Source: Cercis canadensis
Lineage: Eukaryota > Streptophyta > Magnoliopsida > Fabales > Fabaceae
Assembly (NCBI GenBank): GCA_003255065.1
Contig: QAOA01003075.1
Span: 62,001 to 126,000 of the forward strand
Direction of reading: 5' to 3'
DNA length: 64,000 nt
The notes under the pieces were generated by a model. That model was not told the origin of the DNA and did no database searches. It saw only the letters and a program-made list of their open reading frames with translations. Shown here piece after piece: positions 1 through 12,654 of this stretch (positions are counted from its first letter, which is position 1; the number at the start of each line of letters is the position of its first letter). Position numbers and translations under genes: made by a program.

Positions 1-2508
1 AGTGGAAGAACCATGGCCCAAAAAACATAAATATTGGAAGAACCATAACTAGCTTTGGAGAAGATCCAAGGAAAAAGTGCAGAGAGCTCAAGCCCCTTTT
101 TGTGTGGTTAAAATAACCAAAGAAAATTCAGTACTCATCCTTTGCCAACTGAGGGTTCAGTTGACTATGAAAAGTAATAATTCCAGCAAAAAAAAAAGAA
201 AAGAAAAAGAAAGACTATCAAAAGTAATAAGATTTTATAAATAATCATATTTCATATACAAAATAATTTGTAAATAAATTAAATTAATTTTTAAATTAAT
301 ATGATTCTAAATTAATTTTAATTATTTTTTTTTATAAAGAGTTGAAATTTACATTTTAAATTATTCCAAAAATTAAGCAAGTGACATTACCAACAATTTT
401 ACCATAAAATGGAATTCTCTCTCTCTCTCTCTCTCTCTCCCCTCAAAGAATGTCNTCTCTCTCTCTCTCTCCCCCCTCAAAGAATGTCTTGGTTAAGCAA
501 GTTGTAATATGACTTTTTCTATGTAATTATTTTAGGAGTAATGATATTTGACTTTTTCTATGTAATTATTGTAGTATGACTTTTGTTTTGGAAATTTCTT
601 TTTGATATTTGAAAATATTAGAGTATAATAAAAAGATAATCCATCCCCAAACAGTTTTTGGCTCAAACTTTCAATCTGATGACATGAAAGATTTGCTCCA
701 AATTGCAAACACCTATGCTCAAAGGAAAATCATAATTAGCCTAAAAAAGATTGGATAAGTAAATTGTCTCTACTGTTTTGTTTTATCTATCAACCACCTT
801 TGAATATTAGAAAAATTACTACTAAATTTCTCTAGTCAAAACAATGTCCTATTAAAAGCAAACAACAAAGGAAGAGAAAATTTTAGCATTTCTATTTTCT
901 TTTGTTTTTAGTCTTTGAGAAAAAAAGTAGCTCAAACAACGAAAAGTTGTAACTGTTTATTTTCTTCCTCGTCCCTGTGTTAATCCTTGCTCAAGGCCCA
1001 AGAGATGTGACTAGACTTGTTTCGGGACTAAGAATGCAGGACAATTGTTGAATAAGGGTTAGAGCCCAAATCACATAAATAAGCCCAAAACTAGGTAGTA
1101 AAAATAAATAAATAAAAAATATATTCAAAGTTCAAACTAATTTGCAGTTTTTGTTGATTTCATTTTGCTTCATTTGCAGAAATTGAAGTTGAACAATACA
1201 GAAAACAAGTTCATATAATCTATATGATCAAGAGTAGTTATTGTCTTTAAATTTTGTTTATTTGTCAGGATGGTAATGCATGCTCCAGTGAGGATGAAAG
1301 TTGTGAACCAAGTTTTTTTTGTTTTTTTTTTGTAGTACTTTGGCTTGTTGTTTCCTTTGTTATCACTTAAACTCATTGATGCCTTTACATCTTATAAAAG
1401 ATCCATCTCTCCATTCTTTTCTTCACTTTCTTACACAGCTTTTTCTTTTTCTATGATTCCTTTTTCTTGGAAAATGCCACTCTTTCTCCCATCTTGGAGA
1501 CATTTCACACTTGATATCTCATTCAAAATTCCTTGGAAATCAATATACCAATCATGCCAATATTCATTTTCAGATTTGAGTTTCAGCATTATCTCCAAAG
1601 ACTACAACGCCATGAGGACTCAGCATTTGCACCTGAGCTTATCACTGCATTCTCATAAATTTATGAGTAGTTTTATATACACAGTGTATACATTTACAAT
1701 CATGCACAATTATACATGTGGTTTCATATATATTTAGAATAAGAGTCTATTAAAGCTATTAGATGAGGCCTTTACGTAGTTTGCAGAAATGCTTAGGTTT
1801 AAACTTCCGTATTCTCATGTAACCCAAAAAAAATAAAAAAATCAGCTATTATATTTGCATACCATTTATGAGATTTTTGATATGCACCATAAATAAAATA
1901 CAAAGGATAAGATTCCCTTATTTAGTATGACAATTGGGAGTCAATTTGAGCCCTTAGGTAGAATTGAATTATAGGGTGTAATACTAAATTGCCTAACTTT
2001 TGTAGAATTATATAAAGTATAATATTAAATTCCCTAACTTTTGGATGAGGATTGAATTATAGCCCTTGGGTGGTATTGAATAATAGGCATGCAGTAATCT
2101 TGAATTATATAAAATGTAATACTAAATTCTCCTAACTTTGTTGGTAACATTTCTCTCCTAAAAGAAAGTTTAAAGTGGAGTCACTTATACCATTGTACGA
2201 AGCAATGAATATTATAATTGTATAACTAACATTACTCGAAGTGGGCCAGATAAAAACTGATAGTTGAATTAATTGGATTCGATGTGTGGTATAAGTGTGC
2301 TAAGTAATACATTTAATTTTTTTTTCTTTTGCTGAAAGTGCTAAGTAATACATTAAGAATATATACTTTAGGTACAATTAGAGCTGGCATATTTTAATTT
2401 TCTCAGTTGAAGAATATTCTTGCCAAAGCCCAAAGTTTCCTCGCTCAAAATTCCAAAACCAACAGATCAAGCAATTCTCCCTTTCGTAACTCTAACAAAA
2501 GAGAACCC
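1..2508. other. AT-rich intergenic DNA, no gene seen
   Basis: No reading frame here resembles a known protein. Around 1920-2150 a motif of the type 'TGTAATACTAAATT ... CCTAACTTT' recurs three times, so this part is a short diverged local repeat. A TATAAAAG at about 1395 followed by a CT-rich stretch and an ATG at 1453 looks weakly promoter-like, but the 94-residue frame that follows has no recognisable features. Confidence 0.6.
419..480. repeat. (CT)n microsatellite with an unresolved base
   Basis: A CT dinucleotide run ending in CCCCTCAAAGAATGTC appears twice, with a single N at 455 between the copies. The repeated non-CT tail makes an unmerged overlap of two contig ends more likely than a natural tandem repeat. 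Confidence 0.8.
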
Positions 2509-2518
2509 TATATATAAG
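2509..2518 (+). promoter_or_regulatory. Putative TATA box of cytochrome b561 gene 1
   Basis: TATATATAAG lies about 120 bases before the chosen ATG at 2632. This leaves room for a start site near 2540-2550 and a short leader. It is a plant-type TATA box by sequence only. Confidence 0.5.
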
Positions 2519-2631
2519 AACTGAAAACACTAGAATTACAGAGTGTCAGAATTAAAGGAAACTAAATTTTGAAGTTCATATATTCACTATCTACCTTTCC
2601 CTTTCATCTTGGCACTCATCTGCTATCTCCC

Positions 2632-4202
2632 ATGGATTCAATAAGGTTGGCCAATAGGCCTCGTAGCTCACGCATTACCGTTTTGGCACACTTGTTTGGT
2701 ATCCTTGCCATCATCCTCATGCTTGTCTGGTTGTGTCATTATCGTGAGGGAATCGAATATGATTCGGAAAACGGATATCGTGTCTTTAATGTAAAACTTT
2801 TGCTTGCGTTCTTCTTCTTCTTCTTGTAGCAATGGAATTTTACTTCATCTCAATCTTTCTTTGCCAAAACTCAACTATAGCTCACTGATCTCTTCTGCAG
2901 GTTCACCCACTAATGATGTTCATGGGGTTTATTTTCCTTGTTGGTCAAGGTATCTAATTTTAATCCAGCCCTTATTTTGTGAATCTCTATCTTGTTTCAT
3001 CAGTGCCTTACATGCATGACATGAGATATTTTGAGTAATTCGACCTACACAATTCTTATGGTCACAAATATGCACCACTTTATAAATGGATCTGCCATGA
3101 ACTTGTGTATTGTTTTTGTTACAAGAGTTGTGGGACTAGAATATTTAACTTAGAGTAATATTATATACAGTCATTGTATAATCATTCCACAAATTATCCT
3201 ATGTAATTAATGTTCTGGTTTATTTATTTTATCTAACTCGAATTCTGTGACATAAATAATTTGTTGAATTACTAAACACAATATCTGTATATTTATCATT
3301 TCTATTCAAGTAATTTATGTGCAAAAGATGTGGTTAAACAACAATTTTATTGTGGCACACCAAAAACTCTATCACTTTCTTCACTAATTAGGTTAATTGG
3401 TGTTTTGAGCAGCAATCATGGCATACCATACGGTACCTGCTCAAAGGAAAACCCAGAAGACTGTTCACATGGCACTTCACTTTATTGCTATAATTTTTGG
3501 GATTGTTGGTTTATGTGCTGTTTTCAAGTTCCATGATATGGCCAGGGTTGCGGATCTTTACAGCCTTCATTCATGGATTGGCATAGGTACCTTCTGCTTG
3601 TTTGGCTTGCAGGTAAAAAATCCCAGCAATATTGCCTTTAATTCTATAAACCTCAACATATACAATCACTTTTAGCCAAAAATAAACATATAAATAGAAA
3701 TAAAATACAATCACATATTTAGCTCATGTGGTTGTAGAGCAATCTATACAGAGGTATCCAAAAGTTTCAAAATTCACAAAACTATCTTTATATATGTAGC
3801 TACAAAATATAGATTTCATTTTTATGTACTCGCAGGTGTAAAAGAGTTTCACATAATCATTGAATTGCGTTTTTTGGCTATGTATGAAAAAGAAAAATAG
3901 TGTTAAAACCATTTACTATTGTTGATATGCAGTGGCTGTTTGGATTATTCACATTCTTCATTTCAAGGTCTTCGGATTCAACAAGGATAAGAATGGCTCC
4001 ATGGCACATATCTGCTGGTAGAGCACTCTTATACATGGCAATATGTGCTGCATTGACAGGGTTGACGGAGAAGTATTATTTCATACGAGAAAAGGCAATG
4101 CTACAACAGGGAGAACAAAATTTGATCAACTTCATGGGTCTATCAATTCTCCTGTTTGGTGTTTTTGTGGATCTTTCTGTTGGTCTTGCTCATTATGTTT
4201 GA
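2632..4202 (+). CDS. Cytochrome b561, ascorbate-dependent ferrireductase type (gene 1)
   Basis: Four coding exons join in frame with GT-AG introns: 2632-2790, 2901-2949, 3413-3612 and 3933-4202, giving 225 residues, the usual family length. The product is a six-helix membrane protein that passes electrons from cytosolic ascorbate across a membrane (tonoplast or plasma membrane) to monodehydroascorbate or ferric iron. The four heme-ligand histidines are H55, H88, H122 and H161; their spacings of 33, 34 and 39 match Arabidopsis cytochrome b561. The SLHSWIG motif (residues 120-126) around the third ligand is typical. The start is the ATG followed by DSIRLANRP; an upstream in-frame extension has no ATG. 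A paralogue with the same three intron positions and phases lies at 15.2 kb. Subcellular site is not visible from the sequence. Confidence 0.92.
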
Positions 4203-5659
4203 ATTTTTTTTCTCTTTTCTACACTTGATTCATCATCGTTACATGGGATTGAACCAGCATTTCATTTCTCTTTTCTTTCTTCGCATTTCTATTTAATTTG
4301 GTTTTGTAATATTATTATTCAATTACTGGGATTGGTTTGTACAAATATAAAGTTTTTCTTCATGTGTTGATTACTAGGACCAGTTTGCTTTCACGCTATA
4401 AAATAAGGTAAGGGATAAATGTAAGGAGACAAGGGCACTGAGGTCCTAAACTAAAAAAAATAAATACAATTAGGTGCAAAAGAAATTGAAACTTTAAGCA
4501 AATGCCTGTGTTACATAGGATAAAATCATCAAAATGCCCCTTAAAATTATGTAATTACTATGATTTATATTATTTTTATTTAAATATAATAATCATATAT
4601 ATAAAAAATAATCACATAATCAATTTATAGAGATAGACTTTCACTTCCACATGTATGCTTTTTTTTTTTTTTTTNTTTTTTTTTTTTTTGCACTTGGGGT
4701 CTTTACCCAACGTAAAATGGAAGTCTTCTCATATTGCATTCCAATATTGTGAATGACCTGTGGCAATCATGTGCAATTTGCATCACAAACTACCACTAGT
4801 ACATACCATTCTTGTGTAAATTGTCAACTTCCTATTGGTGGACAAATTGTTTACTGATTTATGGTATATAAATGTGCTTTCTACTTGACAGTCTCAAAGA
4901 CTTATAATATAACGGTACAGCAATGGAGGCACATTTTAAAATTGAAATATTGGAGGAAACTAACAAAAAGAGTACAGGTAAGAGGATAAAAGTATGGTGT
5001 AATACTATGTCTACAAAGGATTTATATTAGTATGGTATAATTTTTTACTAAGTAAGAGGAAAACAATAAAGCACTCATTGAAGTACATGTGTACTAATAG
5101 ATAGCATGTATAATATGGTATAATTAAAGCAAATATTAGCAAATTATTGTTTACATTGAGATGGTGTATCCGTCTATAGACAAAGGTAGAGAAAAATATT
5201 TACTATATAGTGATACTTTAGTAAGATGTAGAAGTATTGACTAAGATGGTGTAGATTAAGAGTTTTTAGACTAAATATAGTGAAGCAATTGTTTAGCGTA
5301 GTAATATAAAAAGGCCAGGTCTACAATACCTATCATATATGATGGGTATCAGGATAAAACGTAAGAAATAGCTGATATTTTTTCACATGTATGTTACCAT
5401 GAATCATTTCCCATTGTTAGAGGTTTTTGGCAAATTATAATTTGGCCCATAAAATTTTATGTTAATTGATTAATTTTCCCCACTTCTACTCGATGACCTA
5501 GAATTTCCAAGTAACACATGAAATTTTAAAAGTTGATACTCAAAAATGTTTATATTAAAGTTTATTTTCAGAGCTAACATAAAATCAGTAACATGTGCTA
5601 AAGGAAAATATTTTTCAAGTGAGCACCTATCATATTGTGTATGCTTACATGCATAACCC
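4203..5659. other. Intergenic DNA between b561 gene 1 and the eEF2 arm
   Basis: This holds the 3' flank of the b561 gene and AT-rich DNA. A T-run at 4660-4690 contains a single N (4675), a homopolymer assembly break. I see no gene. Confidence 0.6.
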
Positions 5660-5768
5660 TTAGTCTATTACTATATTCTCTATAGTTTTATCTGTATATA
5701 TATATATATATATATTTTTTTTTTTCTAAAAAAACTAATAAAAGCTTCTTATATTTCTCGTTTTTCCG

Positions 5769-6638
5769 GTGTCTGGCTCAACGGGATGGGGGCATTCCGC
5801 TCCCTTTCCCGCGGAGATTGGAAACGTAGAAGGCGGCGGATTGAAGGGCTTCAGCGAGATTGGGAGCCCAAGCCCATCTCCAATTCGAAATTCCAGAACC
5901 CTAGCTGAGTTTGTGTTCACCCACTTATATCTCTCTCAACTTCACTTGCCATCTTACCCTCTCCGTTCCTGCTATTTCTCGGTTGCAGAGCAAGTGTTAG
6001 TGACTCTTTCTCTTTCTTCTATTCTCTTTCCTTTCTCTTTCTGTATCTAGATCACAGTGGTCAGTGAATCTGTGCATGTTGATTATTTTTTAGTTGATTG
6101 ATTTGTATAATTAATATTTTATTGCCTTTTTCAATATTATATTGCTGAAATTGTCTGCGCAATATTTTATTTGGAATTCTGGGGGAACTCTGATAAAGTT
6201 TTCAATTATCGTTACACTGTGTTTGATCGCATTGTTGATAATTTTTCAATTTTGATATTAAAATAACCGATTTGATTGCTTATTTGTGTGATCGGATACA
6301 AGTTTTTATTGGTTAGTGNAATCTGTGCATGTTGACTATTTTTTAGTTGATTGATTTGTAAAATTAATATTTTATTGCCTTTTTCAATATTATATTGCTG
6401 AAATTGTCTGCGCAATATTTTATTTGGAATTCTGGGGGAACTCTGATAAAGTTTTCAATTATCGTTACACTGTGTTTGATCGCATTGTTGATAATTTTTC
6501 AATTTTGATATTAAAATAACCGATTTGATTGCTTATTTGTGTGATCGGATACAAGTTTTTATTGGTTAGTGGCCTAAGATGGAGAAAGATCTGTTTTTTT
6601 AATCAAAAATTTGGATTTTCATTTTGATTAGTCAGTTT

Positions 6639-6685
<47 letters not shown>

Positions 6686-7041
6686 NATTTCATTTCTATG
6701 GAAGAAGTTCAACCCCATTTGGTTTTTTACCCAGATATGCACTTGTTCTCTAATGGTTTTATGAAGATTGTCCCTTCGAACATAATTTTTGGGGTCTGGA
6801 TTTTTGGTTTTAGTTTTATTTATTTCCTAATGATCAGATAAAGGATTTGGATATGGTTTTATTTTTCAATTCTTTGTGGACATGCAATCTGATACTGATG
6901 TGCAGACACAAACGCATTTGATGCCTAAGAAAAGAGTAATGCTATATGAACAAATATTGTATGCAATCATATTTTTCAGATTGTGTATTTATCATCATCC
7001 TTGGAGTTAATAATATTTTTCTACATCATTTTGATCAGCAG
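5769..7041 (+). other. Probable 5' leader and 5'UTR intron of eEF2 copy 1
   Basis: A GC-richer block at 5769-5990, followed by a long CT-rich tract (6001-6046), looks like the promoter-proximal leader; pyrimidine-rich leaders are common in genes of the translation machinery. A likely 3' splice site is GATCAGCAG at 7033-7041, so the exon with the ATG would start at 7042. The donor is not fixed by sequence alone. A 252-bp block (6067-6318) is repeated at 6320-6571 around a single N, and a long T-run with N at 6686 follows; both are probably assembly faults. Confidence 0.55.
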
Positions 7042-7091
7042 AACTTGTACTTATTGTTGGAGGGGTTTGTGATATTTGAAGATTAGTCAAG

Positions 7092-10000
7092 ATGGTAAGT
7101 GGTTCATGTGTAAATATATTGTATGGTTGGTTCTTTTCCTGAGCTTTTCATGATCTGAATATTTTGTTGATGTGCGCAGGTGAAGTTTACAGCTGATGAA
7201 CTTCGTCGTATCATGGACCTTAAACATAACATCCGTAATATGTCTGTCATTGCACATGTTGATCATGGTAAGTTGTTTTTACGATTTTTTCATAGTACTT
7301 GAATATTCAGTATTTGAGCCTATATGCATTTGTAAAGGATAAGGGAATAACTTTGTCTTTCTTGACTGTTATCTGCAATGATATATGCTTCCATTCTCTT
7401 GAGAGTCAAATAGTTGATTTTTCTCCTCAAATGGCTCTTTATATTTATTTTCTTTTTGTTCTGAAAAATATCCTGACCCATTAGAACATAATAGTGGTGG
7501 CATACAACTAATCCCACCTCTTAGCTATTCTGCATTTATTCTGATTCGGTATTCTTGTATGTTATTTGGATAAATTGCTATTTGAATCTTTGAAATTTAT
7601 GAGTTGTCATTTTATGTCCTTGGAAAATTAATTTTTTCCTGTATGCGTCAAAAATTTTTTTTTTTTCAATTTGATCAAAATTTAGATGGATACATTCAGA
7701 CACGTTAGCAGATTCTGTCTAAATTTGCATTTATTTAACCATGTCATTTTTTGTCATTTTATCTGTCTTGAGTTATTTAACTTTTTAAATTCAATTTCTA
7801 ATGACCTGTTTACCTACATTAAAACTGCAGGAAAGTCCACTCTTACTGATTCACTTGTGGCGGCTGCTGGTATCATTGCTCAAGAAGTTGCAGGAGATGT
7901 GAGGATGACAGATACTCGTGCAGATGAGGCAGAGCGTGGCATCACAATTAAATCTACTGGTATCTCACTCTACTATGAGATGAGTGAGTTTTCTCTTAAG
8001 AACTACAAGGGTGATCGACATGGAAATGAGTACCTCATTAATCTCATTGATTCTCCTGGGCATGTGGACTTCTCCTCTGAGGTCACTGCTGCTCTTCGCA
8101 TCACTGATGGTGCACTAGTGGTGGTGGATTGTGTTGAGGGAGTATGTGTGCAAACAGAAACTGTGCTGAGACAGGCCCTTGGTGAAAGGATTAGGCCTGT
8201 CTTGACTGTGAACAAGATGGACAGGTGCTTCCTTGAGCTGCAGGTGGATGGGGAGGAGGCCTACCAAACATTCCAAAGGGTGATTGAGAATGCAAATGTG
8301 ATTATGGCAACTTATGAAGATCCCCTTCTGGGTGATGTTCAGGTTTACCCTGAGAAAGGGACTGTTGCTTTTTCTGCTGGTTTGCATGGATGGGCTTTTA
8401 CTTTAACCAACTTTGCAAGAATGTATGCTTCAAAATTTGGTGTGGATGAATCAAAGATGATGGAGAGGCTCTGGGGTGAGAGCTATTTTGACGCTGCTAC
8501 CAAGAAATGGACCAGCAAGAATACTGGAACTGCTACCTGCAAGCGTGGTTTTGTTCAGTTCATTTATGACCCAATCAAACAGATCATAAACACCTGTATG
8601 AATGACCAGAAGGATAAGCTTTGGCCTATGCTGCAAAAGCTTGGTGTCAACATGAAGTCAGATGAGAAGGACTTGATGGGGAAGCCACTGATGAAGCGTG
8701 TTATGCAGACATGGCTTCCTGCAAGTGATGCCCTTCTTGAAATGATGATCTTTCATCTTCCCTCTCCTGCCAAGGCTCAAAGGTACCGTGTTGAGAACTT
8801 GTATGAGGGACCTCTTGATGATCAATATGCTAATGCCATCCGAAACTGTGATGCTGAGGGTCCTCTGATGCTTTATGTGTCAAAGATGATTCCTGCCTCT
8901 GACAAGGGTAGGTTCTTTGCATTTGGCCGTGTCTTTTCTGGGAAGATCTCAACTGGTTTGAAGGTTAGAATCATGGGTCCAAACTATGTTCCTGGGGAGA
9001 AAAAAGACTTGTATGTTAAAAATGTCCAAAGAACAGTTATTTGGATGGGAAAGAAGCAGGAAACTGTTGAGGATGTGCCTTGCGGTAATACAGTTGCCAT
9101 TGTTGGTTTAGATCAATTTATCACCAAGAATGCTACTCTAACTAATGAAAAGGAAACTGACGCCCACCCAATTCGAGCCATGAAGTTCTCTGTATCCCCT
9201 GTTGTGCGTGTGGCTGTTCAATGCAAGGTTGCATCTGATCTTCCAAAGCTAGTTGAAGGTCTGAAGCGTTTGGCCAAGTCAGATCCTATGGTGGTCTGCA
9301 CCATGGAGGAGTCTGGAGAGCACATCATAGCTGGTGCTGGTGAGCTGCATCTGGAAATATGTTTGAAGGACTTGCAAGATGATTTCATGGGTGGTGCTGA
9401 AATAGTAAAATCTGACCCTGTTGTGTCATTCCGTGAGACTGTCCTTGAGAGGTCTTGCCGTACTGTCATGAGTAAGTCACCGAACAAGCACAATCGTCTC
9501 TACATGGAAGCGCGTCCCTTGGAAGATGGGCTTGCTGAGGCCATTGATGATGGCCGTATTGGTCCCAGAGATGATCCTAAAGCCCGTTCCAAAATCCTAT
9601 CTGAAGAGTTTGGTTGGGACAAGGATCTGGCAAAGAAAATTTGGTGTTTTGGCCCCGAGACCCTTGGTCCTAACATGGTTGTAGATATGTGTAAGGGAGT
9701 TCAATACCTAAATGAAATTAAAGACTCTGTTGTTGCTGGCTTCCAGTGGGCGTCAAAGGAAGGACCATTGGCTGAAGAGAACATGAGGGGTATTTGTTTT
9801 GAGGTATGTGATGTTGTCCTTCATACTGATGCTATTCACAGAGGTGGTGGTCAGGTCATTCCAACTGCAAGGAGAGTCATCTATGCTTCACATTTGACTG
9901 CTAAACCTAGGCTTCTTGAACCTGTATACCTAGTGGAGATCCAAGCTCCTGAGCAAGCCCTCGGTGGCATTTACAGTGTTCTGAACCAGAAACGTGGCCA

Positions 10001-10271
10001 TGTCTTTGAAGAGATGCAGAGGCCTGGAACTCCACTTTACAACATCAAGGCTTATCTACCTGTTGTTGAGTCCTTTGGTTTCTCAACCAATTTGAGGGCA
10101 GCCACTTCAGGGCAAGCTTTCCCACAATGTGTTTTTGATCACTGGGATATGATGTCTTCTGATCCATTGGAATCTGGGTCACAAGCTGCAAACCTTGTGG
10201 CTGACATCCGCAAAAGAAAGGGCTTGAAGGAACAAATGACCCCTCTTTCTGAGTTTGAAGATAAGCTGTAG
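7092..10271 (+). CDS. eEF2: Elongation factor 2 (eEF2), copy 1
   Basis: Three coding exons: 7092-7094 (only the ATG), 7180-7267 and 7831-10271, joined by GT-AG introns, encode 843 residues, the length of Arabidopsis eEF2 (LOS1). eEF2 is the cytosolic GTPase that moves tRNA and mRNA through the ribosome after peptide-bond formation. Visible motifs: P-loop AHVDHGKST (residues 26-34), T57 in RMTDTRADE (the position phosphorylated by eEF2 kinase elsewhere), DSPGH (104-108), NKMD (158-161), and the diphthamide histidine H700 in DAIHRGGGQ. The large last exon also reads open about 145 bases upstream into the intron, but the first coding exons supply the conserved start [11 protein letters not shown]. 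It differs from copy 2 only at D277 (E), A344 (T) and V519 (I). The reading frame is intact. Confidence 0.97.
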
Positions 10272-10697
10272 GAGTTTTGCATTTTATTTACTGACTTGTT
10301 GCTGTTCTTCCCCTCCCCTTAACCCCCCATTTTTTCGTGTCTTAAGTTGTCATTGTTCTTTGGCTTTAGTTGCTGTAGTTCTATGTTATTTGAATTTTGA
10401 AGTTTAGATTCATACACTAATGGTATTATTTTATATGCATAATTCTCTTTCCCTTCACATTTTAAATTTACTGTTTGAAATAGCTATTTACCAACATGTG
10501 TACATTGGTAGTATGTATGTTGCTCACATGCTTATAGGCTTGGCTTATGGCACATGCCTTTTGCTTTTTCGGGATTAGCTATAAAATAAGAAAACAGAGC
10601 CGAAGCATGTATGCATGCTCTAATGAACAAAAATGGTGAGAACTGAGAAGAGCATATGGGTGCTTGTAGATAACAAAAATGCTGTTTTTATTTTTTA

Positions 10698-10938
10698 GAG
10701 CGCATTCTTAAAAGATTTAAAATATAATAAAATAGTCATTGAAAAAACACTAACTACAAAATAATTTTCGAAAAAATTAATATGCGTAATAAAATAATCT
10801 TTAAAAAATTCAAAATTTAAAANTTTTGAAAAATTCAAAATTTAATAGATATTAAATTATTTTATTACGCATATCAATTCTTTCAAGAACTATTTTATTA
10901 AATTCTGAATCTTTTGAGAACATAAATGTAAGTTTACT
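10698..10938. mobile_element. Foldback MITE, family 1 (copy in arm 1)
   Basis: About 240 bp with long imperfect inverted halves around ATTACGCATATCAATT-like sequence; the ends read AGTAAACTTACATTT-like on one side and AAATGTAAGTTTACT on the other. There is no coding capacity. The left terminus has lost about a dozen bases compared with arm 2. A single N (10823) sits at the hairpin centre with a short repeat around it, as expected where a palindrome stops an assembler. Arm 2 has the same insertion, so it predates the duplication. Confidence 0.8.
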
Positions 10939-11178
10939 TATTTCTCTGGAGATATCTTTTGAGGATATCTTCTTCCTATTTGTATTCTTTTTTTTTTTTT
11001 TTCCTTTTTCAATGAATCGTTTTTAGTGGGTGACAGCGGCATCGCTTTTTGTTCTCAAGACCCAGCCCCTGCTGTAAGGTACAATTGCATAGGAAATCTC
11101 TAAACTCACACCGAGCATTAGCAATAACTAGACGTGGGACAAGTACCTTTAGGAGAATTACTAAGCCAATATGGAATG

Positions 11179-12364
11179 TTGTCTACGTGCGGAAGTTATC
11201 TTATGATCTCTTCAAAAGAAGTTTATTTTTGAAAAAAGACTTAATCTTGATGCACGAATATTCACTTAAAAATAGAATGCTTTGTCGACTTAAAAGTAGA
11301 ATGTTTTGACCGTTGAGAAACTACCGTTAGAACAAAAAAAAATATATATAGCTAGCTGTTTTCATTTGCTATTCTTGTAGGAATCTTGAAAATTTAGGCC
11401 TCACTTCACTGTACAAGTTAATATAACTACATCTTATAATTAAGATATTTAGTCTGCACACAGAATTTATACAACCTATCAGTTTTATATGATCAATGTA
11501 ACTGTATAACTCTATACTCCCAATTCCCAGGAGGGGTGAGGAAAGACATTATAAGGGGACAAGGATATGATTAAGAACACAATTAAGGGTACTATTGTCT
11601 ACGTGCGAAAGTTATCTTATGATCTCTTAAAAAGAAGTTTCTTTTTGAAAGAAGACTTAATCTTGATGCACGAATATTGACTTAAAAATAGAATGTGTGG
11701 TGGCCCTAAAGAATGAGCCCACATACAGTAGAGCCCAAATAAAGGTATGACCTGAAAGGCCCAAACGTCAAAACGGGTTGCGCGTTTGCCCGACCTGCCA
11801 GCTCATGCTTTCTATTTACTATAAATAGCCCCTGACCCAATACAAGGAGGCAGGTACAAAAAATCCCACTAATTGACAATCATAATCCTGCTTCTCAGTC
11901 AAAACTGATCTGACTTAACCTTCGGAGCTCGGTAAACTTAACCCGGCCCGGTAGTTTTTACCTGCAGGTAACTCGGTCACTCACCAGTCAGAATAGGCAA
12001 CCGACCTCGGTGATTTTGCCCGACCTCAAGCTCAGGCATCGTCATAATGCTTTATCGACTTAAAAGTAGAATGCTTTGACTGTTGAGAAACTACCGTTAG
12101 AACAAAAAAAAAAAAAAAAATAGCTAGCTTTTTTCATTTGCTATTCTTGTAGGAATCTTGAAAATTTAGGCCTCACTTCACTGTACAAGTTAATATAACT
12201 ACATCTTATAATTAAGATATTTAGGCTGCACACAGAATTTATACAACCTATCAGTTTTATGTGATCAATGTAACTGTATAACTCTATACTCCCAATTCCC
12301 AGGAGTGGTGAGGAAAGAAATTATAAGGGGACAAGGATATGATTAAGAACACAATTAAGGGTAC
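11179..12364 (+). repeat. Local tandem duplication, present only in arm 1
   Basis: Unit 1 is 11179-11594 (416 bp) and unit 2 is 11595-12364. Both start TTGTCTACGTGC and end AATTAAGGGTACT, and they are nearly identical apart from a 354-bp insertion in unit 2 (a solo LTR plus its duplicated target). Arm 2 has a single unit at this place. Confidence 0.88.
11696..12044. mobile_element. Solo LTR (349 bp) of an LTR retrotransposon
   Basis: The block starts TGTGGTGGCC and ends CATCGTCA (TG...CA termini), is GC-richer than its surroundings, and contains TATAAATAG near its middle. It interrupts unit 2 of the tandem duplication, so its limits are fixed by comparison with unit 1. A near-perfect 5-bp repeat (GAATG / TAATG) flanks it. 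The internal region and second LTR are gone, so it is a fossil. The superfamily cannot be decided from the LTR alone. It is younger than the tandem duplication that holds it. Confidence 0.82.
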
Positions 12365-12654
12365 TTGTATCTAAAACTAAAGAGAAAAATCAAATTTTAT
12401 CAAAAGATTAGATAATAAAATTTTAAGAAAATTATTGTTTAGTTCCAAAAGTTGAAGGAAAAGGCTATTTAATTCTAAATAAAATAGTCCGTTAATTTGG
12501 TTTGTGATCTTATATTGTGTGAAATATCTAAAATATCTTTTATTATTATGTGGTTATTCAAAATAATGACATAATATCAAATGATAATTATATATACCAA
12601 GAGGTATTTTTGACATTTCATACGAAATGAGAGGAACCAAATGGCATAAATATT

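Larger units (their letters stand above)
5660..12654 (+). repeat. Arm 1 of a large inverted duplication (eEF2 locus)
   Basis: From TTAGTCTATTACTATATTCTC at the left edge to GGCATAAATATT at the right edge, this segment matches the reverse complement of 54823-60765. The match covers a TA microsatellite, the eEF2 5' leader, all introns, the coding exons, the 3' flank and a MITE. Outside these limits the flanks are unrelated. Arm 1 carries a local tandem duplication and a solo LTR that arm 2 lacks, and lacks about 61 bp that arm 2 has in its leader intron. Confidence 0.93.

Noticed and set aside
1453-1737. A 94-residue frame after a TATAAAAG
   Set aside because: Composition is that of translated AT- and CT-rich DNA, and no family resemblance is seen. 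The TATA match alone is too weak for a gene call.
7686-7830. An N-terminal extension of the large eEF2 exon
   Set aside because: It is open intron sequence before the acceptor ACTGCAG. The conserved start comes from the two small upstream exons.
8003-9493. Several minus-strand frames of 60-90 residues, mirrored at 57199-58689
   Set aside because: They are antisense shadows of the eEF2 coding exon and repeat because the gene is duplicated.
11049-11309. An 86-residue frame repeated identically at 55396-55656
   Set aside because: It is conserved only because it lies in the two recent arms. It has no ATG start, matches no known family and is part of the eEF2 3' flank.
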